Assembly: GCF_932526225.1 (NCBI RefSeq)
Contig: NC_064036.1
Location: 19,304,953-19,368,952, forward strand
Length of the DNA stretch: 64,000 nt
Direction of reading: 5' to 3'
Source: Nematostella vectensis
Lineage: Eukaryota; Cnidaria; Anthozoa; Actiniaria; Edwardsiidae
Position 1 is the first letter of the stretch; every line of letters starts with the position of its first letter. The position numbers and the translations under genes were made by a program. Below are positions 62,210 through 64,000 of this stretch, one piece after another. The notes beneath the pieces are model-generated. The model was not told the origin of the DNA, ran no database searches, and saw nothing but the letters and a program-made list of their open reading frames with translations.

Positions 62210-64000
62210 TCAATCTTCAGGAATAGCAGTTCTACAATTGCCATGATACACATGAACTGGCATACTGCAATTAAAGTACAAGTCAAACACTTTAGCATAG
62301 CCATTATCACGCCAGTAGGAACATAACTGTCTGTTCCATCCACAAGGCAGGATGTAGAATAAATCTTTATGCTCAACACTCAAAAGAGAGTAGAAATCTT
62401 GATCACCAAGGTGACCCTTGAAATTATACTTCTTCGCCATGTCAATGGCAGCTTCACTGGAAATAATTTGATTATAGGTCTTAGATCTCCGCATATTTTC
62501 CAGGTGTAGAAGAGCCACTCCACTGTTAAACCCAGTGATGCCATTTGGCGGTGGCTCACCAACCATTGTGCCTGGGTTGTTGTGCCGATAGGTGTCAAAT
62601 ATGTGGCGGTAGACTGGCTGCTGTTCTCTAGCTAGACCCATGATATTTGAAGACTCAAACTTTTTAAAGTGTTGAAAAAGCAGTTTGATATCATTCCTGA
62701 ATCTGAAAGGATATAGAAAATCATATTTTTATTTGCTTGTAAACTTTTAAACATGAAAAACGATTCCCAGGTGTCTAAAGTAAAGATTTCAAGATCCTGT
62801 CTTTTAGTTGCTGCAGTCTGAAGTAATCTTAGCTCTTGGGGCATTTACAGTAACTCTGTGATGTTTTAAGTACAAGGTTCCAGTTTAAAGGCATAAAACT
62901 GACCCTTTGTACATTACAACTTTCAATACTTTCTATACAAACTGAAATGTTGCAAGATAAAAACCTACCTACCTCAGGTCTGAGTCCAACATTATAATTT
63001 TGGTGAGATTTTCTGGAAAAACTTTGTGTAAGGCGGTAGATAGGAAAAATATTGGATCACTGTAGTATGCACCTTTTTTGTAGCTGAAAGGCCTCTGAAA
63101 AAAGTAAAAGATAATTTATTTTATACCTTATGAGCAGGGGGGTGGCCCAGCTTTATCCCCCCCCCCCCCAAAAAAAAAATACAGTTATTGTATGAGACAT
63201 CTGTAATGCAGGAGAAAATGCCTTGAAAGGGCATTTTGGGCCCCCTCCAGTTAAAAATCCTGGCTACGCCGCTGATGACGTGTGGGAAGGCCCACATACA
63301 TAGCGCTTTGGAAGTGAGGTCAGAGAGGTTTTTATTTTTTTATTCCTGATAAATTCCAACAAAAACCCAAATAACCCTAGACCTCCAGTGAGGCCCAGGA
63401 GAAGGTTGCAAATCCTTACCTGTAAGACTTGCACAATTCCTTTCAGCCTCTCGGCAAGTTTGTCAGCATCATGAAAGACAATATCAGGGTTTGTACAGTG
63501 CCCTGACGTACGCATAAATATTCCTTTCACAACATCGGTGCCTTTTTTGTCGACAATGAAGTGAAATGTGATCGGTATAATAGAATGTTTACATATGGAT
63601 TTGATACACTTCTCTGTGCTGACAGCCAGCGGGCTTCCATGATAAGCTTTAACTAGTGTCATCAGTATGTTATATTCCCCGATTCTAAAATAATCGCTTT
63701 TCGGCTTAAACTGAGTCATTGCCTTCTTCTGTTGTGTTGGTGATTTTGAGCCGAGTTCTGGAGCCATTTCTTGCTCAGCTCTATCCATATTTGCGACATC
63801 AGCTTCTAAATCTTTCATGTTTTCCTCTTTGACTTTTTCACGTATTTTAAGTACCTCTTCCTTTTTTGCCTCACTCTTAATATCTTCTGCTTCGCCTTGT
63901 TCTTCCACCTCGTTATCATCCTCACTTTGCTCAGATGGAATGTTTACAAGTCTTTTCCTCTCTTCGTCGGCAGGTGATTTCGAAGTTCGGAAAGTTTTTG
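62210..64000 (-). CDS. XXYLT1: Xyloside xylosyltransferase, 3' part (5' end outside window)
   Basis: ER glycosyltransferase (GT8 fold) that, by family, adds the second xylose to O-glucose glycans on EGF repeats such as those of Notch. Exons on the minus strand: from the window edge to 63420, 63094-62973 and 62702-62210 (TGA). Phases agree. The catalytic part contains the D-x-D type motif IIMLDSDLRF at the second junction, then MGLAREQQPVYRH, NGITGFNSGVALLHLE, FKGHLGDQDFYSLL, WNRQLCSYWRDNGYAKVFDL and HVYHGNCRTAIPED at the C-terminus, very close to the vertebrate enzyme. Upstream, 63420-64000 is open to the edge and encodes a long Glu/Lys-rich stretch (KKEEVLKIREKVKEENMKDLE) before the enzyme domain begins near NILMTLVKAYHGSPLAVSTE. 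The signal anchor expected at the N-terminus is not in the window. Confidence 0.9.
63130..63290. repeat. Repeat remnant in XXYLT1 intron
   Basis: A poly-C/poly-A stretch followed by 'gccttgaaagggcattttgggccccctccag' and 'aatcctggctacgccgctgatg'. The wording resembles transposon end fragments elsewhere in the window (for instance 51588). No second end was identified. Confidence 0.35.

Overview
The window is animal nuclear DNA, most likely from an anthozoan cnidarian (sea anemone or coral). The case rests on intron-rich genes with GT..AG exons, many TIR transposons and minisatellites, and five or more animal gene families. All gene models were assembled by hand from exon phases and splice sites. 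No database search was possible.

Layout. 1-125 is the end of a pogo-like transposon. 216-3724 (minus) is a three-exon gene, unrecognised by name, with the layout of a secreted, amidated peptide precursor; its introns hold a 1.7-kb minisatellite and a CRE-rich repeat element. 4230-6190 has no gene that I can see. 6193-13000 is a 6.3-kb minisatellite of about 37-38 bp units, interrupted by one MITE. 13909-16896 (minus) is a C2H2 zinc-finger gene in which the zinc-finger exon appears twice; the second copy ends at an in-frame TAG inside a finger linker.

17997-30424 is a nested structure: two inverted arrays of the same 19-bp minisatellite flank a 6.3-kb TA-flanked DNA transposon (22206-28510). 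The transposon carries a six-exon DD34E transposase and, tail-to-tail with it, a second gene whose product ends in a SAM-like domain. Both genes look broken in this copy.

30716-39065 (plus) is a complete nine-exon glutathione S-transferase kappa (GSTK1). Its last intron holds a 3-kb TIR element inserted in an ATG microsatellite. 40060-41870 holds a decayed Ty3/gypsy pol fragment. 44396-53125 (plus) is a complete 16-exon p53/p63/p73-family gene (475 aa), with a small ORF head-to-head 126 bp upstream. 55108-61453 (plus) is a six-exon ankyrin-repeat/SOCS-box (ASB) gene. 62210 to the window end (minus) is the 3' part of a xyloside xylosyltransferase (XXYLT1) gene.

The host genes belong to unrelated pathways: peptide secretion, transcription, redox metabolism, genome surveillance, ubiquitin ligation and Notch/EGF glycosylation. 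I see no operon-like logic. The most notable items are the candidate peptide precursor, the two-gene Tc1/mariner-type element between inverted minisatellites, and the tandem duplication of a splice acceptor inside the p53-family gene.
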